Translations under genes and position numbers: made by a program
Part shown: positions 1 through 9,452 of the stretch, one piece after another
Position numbering within the stretch: the stretch's first letter is position 1
How the letters are laid out: every line of letters starts with the position of its first letter
Origin: Pseudoselenomonas ruminantium
GTDB lineage: Bacteria; Bacillota; Negativicutes; Selenomonadales; Selenomonadaceae
DNA length: 64,000 bases
Direction: 5' to 3'
NCBI GenBank assembly: GCA_015058625.1
Contig: SVCA01000001.1
Coordinates: 434,001-498,000, forward strand
The notes under the pieces: generated by a model
The model's database searches: none
What the model saw: only the letters and a program-made list of their open reading frames with translations
Told to the model about the DNA's origin: nothing

Positions 1-672
1 TTCTGCATCCTTGATGCCGCTTTCGGCTACAAAAATAATATCTGCAGGTACCAGCTCACGCAAGTTGGCACTATTATTGAGGTCTACGGAAAAATCCTTG
101 AGGTTGCGGTTATTGACACCGATTATCCGCGCCCCCGCATTTAAGGCCATCTTGACTTCTGCTTCATCATGGGCTTCCACCAGCGCCGACAGCCCCAGCT
201 TATCGCAGATGGCCAAGTATTTCCGAATCTGCTCCTCCATAAGCAGGGAGCAAATCAAGAGTACCGCCGCCGCGCCTAAAAGTTTGGCTTCATAAATCAT
301 ATATTCATCTACGGTGAAATCCTTGCGCAGGCAGGGAATGTTCACCGCCGCCGCAATCTCCCGCAGATAAGCATCACTGCCTAAAAACTCACGTGGCTCC
401 GTCAATACGGAAATTGCATCAGCGCCAGCAGCCTCGTATTCCTTGGCAATCTGCAAATAGGGAAAGTCCGGCGCAATAAGTCCTTTAGACGGCGAAGCCT
501 TCTTGCATTCGCAGATAAAGGACAGCTTCTTTTTCCGCAAGGCCTGTTCAAAGGCAAAATCCCCTTTGGGCAACGCCAGCGCTTCCTCACGGATTTGTGC
601 GAGCGGCTTTTCTGCTTTCGCTGCCTCCACCCGTTCGCGGGCGTAACCTGCTAATCGTTCTAATACATTCAT
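1..672 (-). CDS. trpC: Indole-3-glycerol phosphate synthase, C-terminus cut by window edge
   Basis: The enzyme closes the indole ring of indole-3-glycerol phosphate in cytoplasmic tryptophan synthesis. The minus-strand frame from the ATG at 672 is open to base 1, about 224 residues. It shows the TrpC hallmarks: [11 protein letters not shown] near residue 54 (catalytic Lys of the first strand), [11 protein letters not shown] in the middle, and [12 protein letters not shown] further on. The family is usually about 260 residues, so only the last 30-40 are missing. The ATG overlaps the trpD stop as ATGA, so the two are translationally coupled and share the T-box leader upstream of trpD. Confidence 0.95.
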   Translation of the reverse strand, partial: MNVLERLAGYARERVEAAKAEKPLAQIREEALALPKGDFAFEQALRKKKLSFICECKKASPSKGLIAPDFPYLQIAKEYEAAGADAISVLTEPREFLGSDAYLREIAAAVNIPCLRKDFTVDEYMIYEAKLLGAAAVLLICSLLMEEQIRKYLAICDKLGLSALVEAHDEAEVKMALNAGARIIGVNNRNLKDFSVDLNNSANLRELVPADIIFVAESGIKDAE

Positions 673-1700
673 GCCACCGCCTGCGCTTTCTGGCTTACTT
701 CAATGAGTTTCTCCAATGTTGCCATGGCCTTGCCGGAGTCGATAAGTTCTGCCGCCAGCTTTATGCCCTCCGCCAAAGTCGGTGCTTTGTCGTTAATATA
801 GAGTGCAGCCCCTGCATTTAAGAGCACCGCATTGCGCTTATGTCCACGCTCGCCCTGCAAAATACTGCGGGTAATTGCAGCGTTTTCTGCGGGCGTACCG
901 CCCACCAAATCGTCCTTCGTACAGCGTTCCATACCGAAATCTTCCGGTTTAATGGTATAAGCCTTGACCCAGCCATCGCGGATTTCACAGACCGCCGTGG
1001 GCGCTGATAAGGAAATCTCATCCAATTTATCCTTGCCATAGACCACCATGCCCCGCTTTACGCCCAAACTGCTAAGCACATGCGCAAGCGGTGCCACAAG
1101 GTATTCATCATAAACCCCCAAGAGCTGACGGGTCGGACTGCCGGGATTGGTCAGCGGGCCTAAGATATTGAACACCGTCCGCACGCCGAGTTCCTTGCGG
1201 ATAGCACCGACATATTTCATCGAAGTGTGATACTTCTGCGCAAAGAAGAAGCACATGCCCACTTCATCGAGAAGTTTCTTGCACATCTCCGGGCTTTGCT
1301 CGATATTGACGCCCAGCGCCTCCAGACAATCTGCCGTGCCGCATTTGGAGGAAGCTGCCCGATTGCCATGCTTGGCGACTTTTACCCCGCCCGCAGCCGC
1401 CACTAAACTTGCCGTGGTAGAGATATTGAAGCTTTGGGAGTGGTCGCCGCCCGTGCCGACAATATCACAGATATCCATGCCCGTGTCCACCTTCGTCGCA
1501 TGGTCACGCATCGCCGCCGCACAGCCGGCGATTTCTTCCGTGGTTTCCGCCCGCGCACTCTTGGTGGAAAGTGCCGCAAGAAACGCCGCATTCTGCGTAG
1601 GTGAAGTCTTGCCGCTCATAATCTCATTCATCACGGCGTAAGCTTCATCGTAAGTCAAATCCTCTTTGCTGACAATCTTTACAATAGCCTGCTCAATCAT
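669..1700 (-). CDS. trpD: Anthranilate phosphoribosyltransferase
   Basis: TrpD transfers phosphoribosyl from PRPP to anthranilate, the second step of tryptophan synthesis. The 343-residue product has the PRPP loop GTGGD at residues 82-86, followed by SFNIST, and the [15 protein letters not shown] segment near 110. I chose the ATG at 1700 because a strong AGGAGG lies about seven bases upstream. A longer reading to 1793 would run into the T-box terminator hairpin and is rejected. It is the first gene after the T-box; no trpE or trpG lies upstream, where serC diverges. Confidence 0.96.
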   Translation of the reverse strand: MIEQAIVKIVSKEDLTYDEAYAVMNEIMSGKTSPTQNAAFLAALSTKSARAETTEEIAGCAAAMRDHATKVDTGMDICDIVGTGGDHSQSFNISTTASLVAAAGGVKVAKHGNRAASSKCGTADCLEALGVNIEQSPEMCKKLLDEVGMCFFFAQKYHTSMKYVGAIRKELGVRTVFNILGPLTNPGSPTRQLLGVYDEYLVAPLAHVLSSLGVKRGMVVYGKDKLDEISLSAPTAVCEIRDGWVKAYTIKPEDFGMERCTKDDLVGGTPAENAAITRSILQGERGHKRNAVLLNAGAALYINDKAPTLAEGIKLAAELIDSGKAMATLEKLIEVSQKAQAVA

Positions 1701-1753
1701 GGTAAATCCTCCTTCGATACAAAAACTCCGGTACGGTTCTGCCACAATCCAGG

Positions 1754-2070
1754 CAAAATAAAACGCCCTTGACAGAACAATCCATTCTATCAAGGACGAA
1801 AAGTTTTCACACTATCCGCGGTGCCACCTTGTTTTCATGGCTTTCAGCCATGCGCTTTGCAGGATACAACCATATCCCCGGAAACTCACGCGTTCCTCAC
1901 GTTGCAGAATACTCTGATTTGACATGTCAAATCATTTGACTGCACCCTCAGCGGTCCATTTGACAATCCGTTTCTTGCCTGACTTCCAGCAACGCAGGCT
2001 CTCTGTAAAGGCGTAAAAGCCGTTATCTCCGCTTCATCGGTTTAGGTCACTACGATAAAATAATCTTACA
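1754..2070 (-). promoter_or_regulatory. Tryptophan T-box leader
   Basis: Read on the minus strand, the leader contains the T-box core AAGGTGGCACCGCGG (1830-1816). Upstream are an AGAGAG-type bulge region and a specifier-like segment AAATGGACCGCTGAG, in which TGG (1958-1956) would be the Trp codon. The TGGC of the antiterminator bulge matches the GCCA end expected of a tRNA-Trp with discriminator G. The leader ends in a terminator hairpin, CCTTGATAGAA pairing with TTCTGTCAAGG (1795-1767), followed by TTTTATTTT. In the known mechanism, uncharged tRNA stabilises the antiterminator and lets trpDC be transcribed. Confidence 0.92.
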
Positions 2071-2117
2071 ATATTATTTATCGCAGTTCCTTATTGTTTA
2101 ATTTTGAAATTGATGTA

Positions 2118-2146
2118 AGCTTATCATTATTCCGCAGGTATGTCAA
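2118..2146 (-). promoter_or_regulatory. Candidate promoter of the trp T-box leader
   Basis: A consensus -35 TTGACA (2146-2141) is followed after 17 bases by TAAGCT (2123-2118), which keeps the three most important -10 bases. This would start the leader near 2111, just before T-box stem I. Confidence 0.45.
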
Positions 2147-2228
2147 GATATTTTTCGTAAATCTGTAAAATTTATCTTTTCAGTTTCGCCATCTGTATTT
2201 TATAGAGAAACAATATTTGTTTTTGCCC

Positions 2229-2257
2229 TTGCTTTTATAAAAAATTAGGGGTAAAAT
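2229..2257 (+). promoter_or_regulatory. Candidate serC promoter
   Basis: TTGCTT (2229-2234) and TAAAAT (2252-2257) are separated by exactly 17 bases and sit about 58 bases before the serC start. Confidence 0.5.
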
Positions 2258-2315
2258 AGAGAAAAATATCCGCTATATGTAACATTGTAAGTTTTTTACT
2301 TTTAGGAGGTACTCC

Positions 2316-3407
2316 ATGGAAGCAAATCGCGTATATAACTTTAACCCCGGCCCGGCTACCCTGCCCCTGTCGGTACTCAAGGAAGCACAGGCAGAATTTC
2401 TGAACTTCGGTGACAGCGGCATGTCCATTTTGGAAATCAGTCACCGTGCTAAGCCCTATGCCGCCGTGCATGCACAGGCAAAAGCCGATATCAAGGAACT
2501 CATGGGCCTCGGTGATGATTACGAAGTCCTGTTCTGTCAGGGCGGTGCCAGCCAGCAATTCGCTATGATTCCGCTGAACTTTGCCTCTAAAGAACATCCC
2601 GGCAGCTATGTGCTCTCCGGCAGTTTTGCCTCCAAGGCCTACAAAGAGGCGGAACTCTTAGGTGTGGGTGAAATCGCCGCTTCCAGCAAGGATAGAGATT
2701 TCAAGCACATTCCCATTCAGGAAGAACTCAAAATCAATCCGAATGCTGCCTACGTACACCTTTGCTACAACAATACCATTTATGGTACGGAATATCACTA
2801 CATCCCTGAAACAAACGGTGTGCCCCTCTTTGCCGATATGTCCTCGGATATGCTCTCCCGCCCGCTCGACTTCAAGAAATTCGACTTCATCTACGCCGGC
2901 GTGCAGAAGAACTTAGGCCCTGCTGGTGTCGTGCTCGTCGTTGCCAAAAAAGAACTGCTCGCCAAGAGCCCCAAGACTCTGCCGACCATGTTCCGCTACA
3001 GCACTTTCCTCGAAAAGGATTCCCTCTACAACACGCCGCCTGCTTTCTGCATCTACATGGTCGGCAAAGTTGCCGCCTGGATTAAGGCTGAAGGCGGCCT
3101 TGAGGAAATGGCAAAGCGCAACAAGAAGAAAGCCGCTGTGGTCTACGATGCCATCGACAATTCCGACGGTTTCTACAAAGGCCATGCCGACAAGGACAGC
3201 CGTTCCTTCATGAACGTGACCTTCCGCCTGCCCTCTGAAGAACTCGAAGCCAAATTCGTAAAAGAAGCTCTTGAACAGGGCCTTAGCGGCGTCAAAGGCC
3301 ACCGCAGTGTCGGCGGCATGCGCGCGTCCATCTATAACGCCATGCCGTATGAAGGCGCTGAAAAACTCGCCCAGTTCATGGATAAGTTCCGCAAAGAAAA
3401 CGCATAA
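2316..3407 (+). CDS. serC: Phosphoserine aminotransferase
   Basis: SerC is a PLP enzyme converting 3-phosphohydroxypyruvate and glutamate to phosphoserine in serine synthesis. The 363-residue protein begins with YNFNPGPATLPLSVL, as is typical of the family. It has the GGASQQFAMIPLN segment near residue 76, the PLP-lysine region FIYAGVQKNLGPAG near 195, and the C-terminal RSVGGMRASIYNAMP. A clear AGGAGG lies seven bases before the ATG. No serA or serB is adjacent. The gene is monocistronic, with its own promoter and terminator, and diverges from trpDC. Confidence 0.97.
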   Translation: MEANRVYNFNPGPATLPLSVLKEAQAEFLNFGDSGMSILEISHRAKPYAAVHAQAKADIKELMGLGDDYEVLFCQGGASQQFAMIPLNFASKEHPGSYVLSGSFASKAYKEAELLGVGEIAASSKDRDFKHIPIQEELKINPNAAYVHLCYNNTIYGTEYHYIPETNGVPLFADMSSDMLSRPLDFKKFDFIYAGVQKNLGPAGVVLVVAKKELLAKSPKTLPTMFRYSTFLEKDSLYNTPPAFCIYMVGKVAAWIKAEGGLEEMAKRNKKKAAVVYDAIDNSDGFYKGHADKDSRSFMNVTFRLPSEELEAKFVKEALEQGLSGVKGHRSVGGMRASIYNAMPYEGAEKLAQFMDKFRKENA

Positions 3408-3424
3408 ATTTCCTGTTTTCATAG

Positions 3425-3453
3425 CTGACTCGTCAATTGACGGGTCAGTTTTT
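3425..3453 (+). terminator. Intrinsic terminator after serC
   Basis: CTGACTCGTCAA pairs with TTGACGGGTCAG and is followed by TTTTT, 17 bases past the serC stop. Confidence 0.9.
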
Positions 3454-3519
3454 AAGTTGCAATTGCAGTTTGTAGGAGAGTTCAGTTCGTGATAAAGGTA
3501 CCCTGTTCATACGTTGTCA

Positions 3520-3714
3520 GGGGCAAACGAGGGAGTAATTTTTCTGTTTTCCGCTAAACGACCCCTTCGCAAGATAGAACTGTCCAGTTACTCGCGCCGG
3601 GCAGGCCAACGGCGCTGCTTTCAGCGTATTTGCTTAGCTAATTTCTACAGGGGCCGGCCTTCACTGCGTTCAGGCAGTCGCTCCCTACAGAAAAATCACT
3701 CCCTCGTTCGCCCC
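3520..3714. repeat. Long inverted repeat, 27-bp arms around a 141-base centre
   Basis: The arm at 3520-3546 pairs with 3688-3714 with only two non-Watson-Crick positions. Both are A.C on the plus strand and therefore G.T on the minus strand. The centre has further GC-rich self-complementary patches but no credible gene. The stretch 3454-4070 holds this repeat and the next one; nothing in it looks coding. Open frames there lack ribosome-binding sites and recognisable content. Confidence 0.8.
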
Positions 3715-3821
3715 AAGATATGGTCTATACTATTGCCACGAACTCGTTACTCCCGCTACAAGAACATCGATGTAATTGCTCCTTGTCATCACGAAAATGA
3801 CAGTTGGTCGGACATCACTTA

Positions 3822-4016
3822 GGGCGAAGGTGGTGATGCTTTTCGCCGTGGAACGACTGTCCGAACATAGTGAGGACTGGCCCACAAACAGCATAAACTA
3901 AACACTGATATGAACATACGCGCCGCCGGTCTTGCCCGGCGCAAGTCACTAAAAAGCCCATGCATTTGCTTGTGGGTCATTCAGTGCAACGGCGAAAAGT
4001 ATTACCACCTCCGCCC
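3822..4016. repeat. Long inverted repeat related to the intergenic hairpin family
   Basis: The arm at 3822-3851 pairs with 3987-4016. It carries the GGTGGTGATGCTTTTCGCCG segment, which resembles the stems at 17942, 34109 and 34223 (TGATGnTTTT opposite AAAAnTATTA). Instead of the 29-base apical loop it encloses about 135 bases with nested complementary pairs: GCCCACAA with TTGTGGGT, CACTGA with TCAGTG, and GCGCCGCCGG with CCCGGCGC. I see no gene in it. Confidence 0.75.
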
Positions 4017-4070
4017 AAACTGAGCTGTAACAAAAAATTTCAGCACGTACTGGCAAATTGTAATTTACGC

Positions 4071-4108
4071 AAAAGCCCGGTGGCTGAAAAACTCTTCAGC
4101 CACCGGGC
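4071..4108 (-). terminator. Terminator hairpin after the 5'-nucleotidase gene
   Basis: On the minus strand GCCCGGTGGCTGAA and TTCAGCCACCGGGC (4108-4095 and 4088-4075) form a perfect 14-bp stem with a six-base loop, followed by TTTTGCG. The outer 13 bases of the stem are identical to those of the large hairpin at 28088. Confidence 0.85.
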
Positions 4109-4125
4109 GTCTTAGTATATAAATG

Positions 4126-5655
4126 TTACTTCATTGTAATGCGTCCAAGCTCAATCCCCTGCAACCCATTTTTTTGCAAATACGCCACAAAAATGTCTTC
4201 CAGCGGCCCAAAGTCGCCTTTCACCTGTGCTCCCTTCAACATACTATAGCCATCGCCTCCGGCAGCCGTAAAATCGTTAACAGCTATCGTATAAGTCTTG
4301 CCTTCTTCTAATGGCTGCCCCTGCACCATAACCGCGCTGACACGCTGCCCTGCCGGAGCTTTGGTATCTACGGTAAAGCTCATACCGCTGACATCCAAAA
4401 AGCCGCCGAAAGTTGCCGGCAGATACTGTACGGATAATTCCAGCATAGACTTCAGCGTCTTGCCATCCACTGCCAAAGTTATCACGCGGTTGTTAAAGGG
4501 GAAAATATCCAATACTGCCCCCTTGGTGATCTTGCCCGCAGGGAGTGCTGTACGCAGGCTGCCGCCATTGACCACAGCCACATCTGCTCCCGTTGCCTGC
4601 CGCAACGCATCAGCAGCCAGATTGCCCAGTTCCGATTCCTGTGTCCGCACAATCTCACGTGCAGCCGTAAGTGTCCGCGGACTTTCTGCTACTACATTTT
4701 CGGTTTCCATTTTCACCTGTGCAGTTATCTCCTGCAAAGCCTGTTGTACACCCTCATCCGGCTTTTGCGCCAGCTTCTCTACGCCCTGACGATTTAACAA
4801 CGAAGCCTTTACTTTACGCAGTTTATGATTTTTGACCACCAGTTCCACCCTGCCCAAGGCATGACCGTGCCAACCGGTTTGACAAATAAGCGTCTTTCCT
4901 ACTTTCATTCCCTTGGGCAAAGTTGTATGGCTGTGACCATCTATAATGATATCAAATCCCGGTACCGCCTTTGCCAGCTGCTCTGTCGTTACCAAAGAAC
5001 TTTTGTCAATCCCAATGTGCGTAAGGCCGATCACCACATCATGCGTTGCCCGCAGCTTCGGCACCAGTTCTTTGGCCACCGCAATAGGGTCAGTAAAAGC
5101 AACATCTTTTACATTGAATGGGTTGGTCTTGTAGGCCGTTTCCGGCGTGGTCAGCCCCACCACCGCTACCTTGACACCATTAAACTCATAGCTCTTATAA
5201 GGGCGGAAGACATACTGCTTCTGTTCCTTGTCCATGAGGTTTGCACTCAGCACAGGAAAATTCAACATACTGGCCAATTCCACCAGCCGCTGGCTGCCAA
5301 AGTTAAAATCGTGATTTCCCGGCGTCATGGCATCATAGCCGGACAGATTCATCAGCATGGCCATATTGCTGCCCCGGCTGAGGTTGATTAACGTCACACC
5401 ATGAAAAGTATCCCCGGCATCAAGCACCAGCGTATCCGCATCGGCGCCCTTCTGGCTCCAAATTGCACCGGCCAGCCAGTCCATACCAATGGTCTTGCCC
5501 TCATCATCCGTACTCTGCACACGGGCATGCATATCATTGGTATGGAGCACCGTGATATGAACTCCATCCTTCTGCACCGATGCATAGACCGGCAACGGCA
5601 AAGCCAGCACCATGCCCAGCAATGCTGCCGCTAATTTCTTTCTCCAGTTAAACAT
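4126..5655 (-). CDS. Secreted 5'-nucleotidase / 2',3'-cyclic phosphodiesterase family protein
   Basis: This is a metallophosphatase of the UshA/YfkN type, expected to remove phosphate from nucleotides outside the cytoplasm. The 509-residue product starts with a signal peptide (MFNWRKK, a hydrophobic stretch, then VYA-S near residue 26). The metal-site motifs follow in order: HTNDMHARV, DAGDTFHG, GNHDFNFG, THIGID and DGHSHT. The C-terminal nucleotide-binding domain has NGGSLRTALPAG and NDFTAAGGDGYSML. It directly follows the methyltransferase gene with no spacing, so the two form an operon. The natural substrate cannot be told from sequence. Confidence 0.92.
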   Translation of the reverse strand: MFNWRKKLAAALLGMVLALPLPVYASVQKDGVHITVLHTNDMHARVQSTDDEGKTIGMDWLAGAIWSQKGADADTLVLDAGDTFHGVTLINLSRGSNMAMLMNLSGYDAMTPGNHDFNFGSQRLVELASMLNFPVLSANLMDKEQKQYVFRPYKSYEFNGVKVAVVGLTTPETAYKTNPFNVKDVAFTDPIAVAKELVPKLRATHDVVIGLTHIGIDKSSLVTTEQLAKAVPGFDIIIDGHSHTTLPKGMKVGKTLICQTGWHGHALGRVELVVKNHKLRKVKASLLNRQGVEKLAQKPDEGVQQALQEITAQVKMETENVVAESPRTLTAAREIVRTQESELGNLAADALRQATGADVAVVNGGSLRTALPAGKITKGAVLDIFPFNNRVITLAVDGKTLKSMLELSVQYLPATFGGFLDVSGMSFTVDTKAPAGQRVSAVMVQGQPLEEGKTYTIAVNDFTAAGGDGYSMLKGAQVKGDFGPLEDIFVAYLQKNGLQGIELGRITMK

Positions 5656-6231
5656 TTAATCCTCGCTCCTTTTGCGCACTTTTTCCACCACATAGGCATA
5701 GGGAGCCGTACGACTGTGATTGAGCAGACGGTAACAGCCCACCGTATAATCCTGCTTCGCCAAAGCAGACAGATAATCCTCCAACATGGCCGCTTCCTGT
5801 TCCCCTGCTTCATGGCCGGGATAAACCACCAGCACGCAGACACCATTCAGGCTCAATTTAGCCAACACCTGCCTGAGCGCTTCCCTGGTACTTTCAACCT
5901 GGGTGGTAACATTATGCCCCTCGCCCGGCAGATAACCCAGATTGAACATCGCCAAGTCAATATCTTCCGCCACAACACAATCAAGCTCCGCATGACTGCG
6001 CAGCACATACACAATCCTCTGCGCATAAGCTGCCGTCTTCATCCGGGTATTATCCAGCGCCGCCTGCTGAATATCAAAGGCATAAATTTTTGCCTCGTCA
6101 CCAGTATGCTCGGCCAAAAACAATGTATCGTTGCCATTCCCCGCCGTGGCATCTACCACCACCTTAGCCTTAGCCAAAGCCGGTAATATTGCCGCCTTAA
6201 CCAAATTCAGCACATTGCTGACTGTTTGCAC
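5656..6231 (-). CDS. YtqB/MnmM-type SAM-dependent methyltransferase
   Basis: The protein is a small Rossmann methyltransferase with the SAM loop DATAGNGNDT near residue 26 and the family signature FNLGYLPG. Bacillus YtqB of this family has been assigned as MnmM, which completes the mnm5 modification at tRNA U34; that role is inferred here by family. I chose the GTG at 6231 (GGTGA five bases upstream), which gives the usual 191 residues. GTG at 6240 is an alternative, and the longest open frame, from TTG at 6282, would start upstream of the likely transcript start. Confidence 0.85.
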   Translation of the reverse strand: MQTVSNVLNLVKAAILPALAKAKVVVDATAGNGNDTLFLAEHTGDEAKIYAFDIQQAALDNTRMKTAAYAQRIVYVLRSHAELDCVVAEDIDLAMFNLGYLPGEGHNVTTQVESTREALRQVLAKLSLNGVCVLVVYPGHEAGEQEAAMLEDYLSALAKQDYTVGCYRLLNHSRTAPYAYVVEKVRKRSED

Positions 6232-6262
6232 ATACCTCACCGTCCTTTCCCTCACCTCTCCT

Positions 6263-6290
6263 ATTCTAACAAAAAATAACAATTCCGCAA
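6263..6290 (-). promoter_or_regulatory. Candidate promoter for the methyltransferase-nucleotidase operon
   Basis: TTGCGG (6290-6285), a 16-base spacer and TAGAAT (6268-6263) lie just ahead of the gene. Confidence 0.5.
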
Positions 6291-6375
6291 CTACATTAAA
6301 GCGTAAGGATTAAAAATTGAGATTACGGTTTGGATTTAAGCCTTGGTTATTAACCATATAGTTATTATGCATTAA

Positions 6376-6572
6376 GCCCGGCGGGGACATTGCCTGTCAG
6401 CAGCGTATGGCGCTTAGCGTAAAAAAAACGATTTTTGCCTACCGCAATATTATCGGTAAAAATCTACTGTCTGAGCAGAGCGAGTTTTGATTTTTACAGA
6501 TACTTAATTGAAAGGCAAAAATCGTTTTTAGCTAAGCACCATAGCGAATGACAGGCAATGTCCCCGCCGGGC
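6376..6572. repeat. 197-bp imperfect palindrome
   Basis: The arms 6376-6440 and 6513-6572 are almost completely complementary. The first 24 bp are perfect, starting GCCCGGCGGGGACATTGCC, followed by small internal loops and then about 20 bp of AT-rich pairing (CGATTTTTGCCT with AGGCAAAAATCG). The centre can extend through GGTAAAAATC with GATTTTTAC. It lies 32 bases beyond the uvrA stop, so it may also stop uvrA transcription. The rest of the 6283-6604 gap shows only the promoter above. Confidence 0.9.
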
Positions 6573-6604
6573 GCCAATCACCACGCATCCGATGGTGCGT
6601 ATTA

Positions 6605-9433
6605 TTATTCGTTCTTTTCTTCCAAGAGCGGCTTCAAGAACTTCCCAGTATAAGAAGCCGGAACCTTCACAATATCTTCAGGCCTGCCAGAGGCCACAAT
6701 CGTACCGCCCTTGTCGCCACCTTCCGGCCCCAAGTCGATAATATAATCAGCCGTCTTAATCACATCGAGATTATGCTCAATGACCACGACCGTATCGCCA
6801 CCATCGACCAGCCGCTGCAAAATGCCCAGCAGCTTATGAATATCCGCTGAATGCAGACCTGTAGTCGGTTCATCCAAAATATAAAGCGTCTTGCCCGTAC
6901 TGCGGCGGGAAAGTTCCGTAGCCAATTTCACGCGCTGAGCCTCGCCGCCGGATAACGTAGTTGCCGGCTGCCCCAACTTGATATAGCCTAAGCCCACATC
7001 CTGAATCACCTGCAATTTGCGGGCAATCTTCGGCACATTGGCAAAGAACACCACCGCTTCATCAATCGTCATATCGAGCACATCGGCAATGGTCTTGCCC
7101 TTGTAGCGGACTTCAAGCGTTTCACGGTTATACCGCGCCCCCTTGCAGACTTCGCAGGGCACATAGACATCCGGCAGAAAGTGCATTTCAATCTTCAAAA
7201 TACCGTCGCCCTTGCAGGCCTCACAGCGGCCGCCCTTGACGTTAAAGCTGAACCGCCCGGCCTTATACCCGCGCACCTTGGACTCACTGGTCTGACTGAA
7301 CAACTCCCGGATAGCATCAAAAACGCCGGTATATGTAGCCGGATTGGAACGCGGCGTGCGGCCTATAGGCTGCTGGTCAATATCGATAATCTTGTCGATA
7401 TGCTCCAAGCCCTTGATTTTCTTATGCTTGCCCGGCTTGCCCTTGGCATGGTACAGACGGGAAGCAATGCCTTTATACAGGATTTCATTGACCAGTGTAC
7501 TCTTGCCCGAACCGGACACCCCGGTTACCAGAGTCAGCGTGCCCAAGGGGAATTTCACATTGATATTCTTGAGATTGTTTTCTGCCGCCCCGACAACTTC
7601 CAGACATTTGCCATTGCCCGGACGGCGGCGGGAAGGAACGGGAATATATTTCCTGCGGGACAAATACTGCCCCGTCACCGATTCGGGCACCTGCATGATT
7701 TCCTGCGCCGTGCCCTGTGCAACCACCTGCCCGCCATGTTCACCGGCGCCCGGGCCAATATCGATGATATGGTCAGCGGCATACATGGTATCTTCATCAT
7801 GCTCGACCACGAGCAGCGTATTGCCCAAATCCCGCAGATTTTTGAGCGTTTCGAGCAGGCGGTTATTGTCCCGCTGATGCAGGCCGATACTGGGCTCATC
7901 GAGTACATAGAGCACGCCCTGCAAACCGGAGCCAATCTGCGTAGCCAAACGGATGCGCTGGGCCTCGCCGCCGGAAAGCGTCCCTGCCGCCCGCGAAAGC
8001 GTCAGATAATCCAGACCGACATTCAACAGGAAGTTCAAACGCGCATGGATTTCCTTCAAAATCTGCTTGGCAATCTTCGCTTCCCGTGGCGTGAGTTCCA
8101 GATTCAGGAAGAAACTCTCCGCTTCCCGGATATTCATATCCGTCACTTCATGGATGTTCTTACCGCCGACCAGAACCGACAAGGTTTCCGGCTTCAAGCG
8201 TGCACCATGGCAGGCCGAGCAGGGAATCTCCGTCATGTAGTTTTCGTAGGACTCCCGCATTTCGTCGGAATCCGTTTCATGGTAACGGCGGGCCAAAAGC
8301 GGCATAACGCCCTCAAATTCCACATTGTATTCCTTGTTTTCCCCGAACATATTGGTATAACGGAAACGGAATTTTTCATCTGCCGAACCGTACATCAATA
8401 CCTTCTGGGTCTTCTTGTCCATGTCCTTCCATGGCGTGTCCAAATCATAGCCATAATCCTTAAGCACCGCCGCCATGGCGCACATAGCATAGGAATTGAC
8501 ATTTTTCGACAATGGCGCAAAAACGCCCTCTCCCACGGAAAGCTTGGGGTCAGGAATTACCAGTTCCTCGTCAAATTCCATATGGCTGCCCAAGCCCATG
8601 CACACCGGGCAGGCACCATAGGGGTTATTGAACGAAAACATGCGCGGCGTGATTTCCGGCAGACTGATGCCACAGTCCACGCAGGCAAAGTTTTCGCTGA
8701 ACATCAAAAGTTCGCCGTCCACCACCTGCACATAGACCACACCTTCGCCCAATTTGAGCGCGGTTTCCAGAGAATCGGCCAGCCGCTGTTCCATGCCTTC
8801 CCGCACGACCAGACGGTCAATTACAACTTCAATGGTATGTTTTTTGTTCTTTTCCAAATTGATATCATCATTGATGTCGAATATTTCCCCATCAATGCGC
8901 ACCCGCACATAGCCCTCATGACGGATATGGTCGAGAATCTTGCGGTGCTCCCCCTTCTTACCCCGCACGACCTGTGCCATGATGAGCAGCTTCGTGCGCT
9001 CCGGCAGTTCCTTTATCTGGTCCACCATCTGGTCAACTGTCTGCTGGGTAATGGGCTTGCCGCACTTGGGACAATGGGGACGTCCCGCCCGTGCAAAGAG
9101 CAGGCGCAGATAGTCATAGATTTCCGTAACCGTGCCCACCGTGGAACGCGGATTATGGCTCGTGGTCTTCTGGTCAATGGAAATAGCCGGCGAAAGGCCG
9201 TCGATGTTATCCACATCCGGCTTATCCATCTGCCCCAAAAACTGCCGGGCATAAGAGGACAAAGACTCCACATAACGCCGCTGGCCTTCCGCATACACCG
9301 TATCAAAGGCCAGCGAGGACTTTCCCGAGCCTGACAGCCCCGTGACTACTACCAGCTTGTCCCTTGGGATGTCCACATTAATATTTTTCAGATTATGGGC
9401 GCGGGCGCCCTTTATTTTGATAAATTGTTCCAT
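6605..9433 (-). CDS. uvrA: Excinuclease ABC subunit A
   Basis: UvrA is the damage-sensing ATPase of nucleotide excision repair, acting as a dimer that loads UvrB. The 942-residue protein is full length. It has two Walker A motifs (GLSGSGKSS near 32 and GVSGSGKST in the second half), two LSGGEAQR signatures, and zinc-binding CXXC pairs (CPKCGKP, CVDCG with [12 protein letters not shown] with CEVC). I chose the ATG at 9433, seven bases after GAGG; a GTG lies one codon upstream. Only 19 bases separate it from the restriction gene upstream, leaving little room for its own promoter. Confidence 0.98.
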   Translation of the reverse strand: MEQFIKIKGARAHNLKNINVDIPRDKLVVVTGLSGSGKSSLAFDTVYAEGQRRYVESLSSYARQFLGQMDKPDVDNIDGLSPAISIDQKTTSHNPRSTVGTVTEIYDYLRLLFARAGRPHCPKCGKPITQQTVDQMVDQIKELPERTKLLIMAQVVRGKKGEHRKILDHIRHEGYVRVRIDGEIFDINDDINLEKNKKHTIEVVIDRLVVREGMEQRLADSLETALKLGEGVVYVQVVDGELLMFSENFACVDCGISLPEITPRMFSFNNPYGACPVCMGLGSHMEFDEELVIPDPKLSVGEGVFAPLSKNVNSYAMCAMAAVLKDYGYDLDTPWKDMDKKTQKVLMYGSADEKFRFRYTNMFGENKEYNVEFEGVMPLLARRYHETDSDEMRESYENYMTEIPCSACHGARLKPETLSVLVGGKNIHEVTDMNIREAESFFLNLELTPREAKIAKQILKEIHARLNFLLNVGLDYLTLSRAAGTLSGGEAQRIRLATQIGSGLQGVLYVLDEPSIGLHQRDNNRLLETLKNLRDLGNTLLVVEHDEDTMYAADHIIDIGPGAGEHGGQVVAQGTAQEIMQVPESVTGQYLSRRKYIPVPSRRRPGNGKCLEVVGAAENNLKNINVKFPLGTLTLVTGVSGSGKSTLVNEILYKGIASRLYHAKGKPGKHKKIKGLEHIDKIIDIDQQPIGRTPRSNPATYTGVFDAIRELFSQTSESKVRGYKAGRFSFNVKGGRCEACKGDGILKIEMHFLPDVYVPCEVCKGARYNRETLEVRYKGKTIADVLDMTIDEAVVFFANVPKIARKLQVIQDVGLGYIKLGQPATTLSGGEAQRVKLATELSRRSTGKTLYILDEPTTGLHSADIHKLLGILQRLVDGGDTVVVIEHNLDVIKTADYIIDLGPEGGDKGGTIVASGRPEDIVKVPASYTGKFLKPLLEEKNE

Positions 9434-9452
9434 CACTTTACCTCTTTAAGTA

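Noticed and set aside
669..1793. Longer trpD reading starting at 1793
   Set aside because: The extension lies in the T-box terminator, while a strong ribosome site supports the ATG at 1700.
3514..3822. Open frame of 102 codons in the gene-free gap after serC
   Set aside because: It runs through inverted repeats, has no ribosome site and no family resemblance.
7181..9334. Open frame of 717 codons on the plus strand
   Set aside because: It is antisense to uvrA, has no recognisable domain or ribosome site, and reflects codon bias of the real gene.
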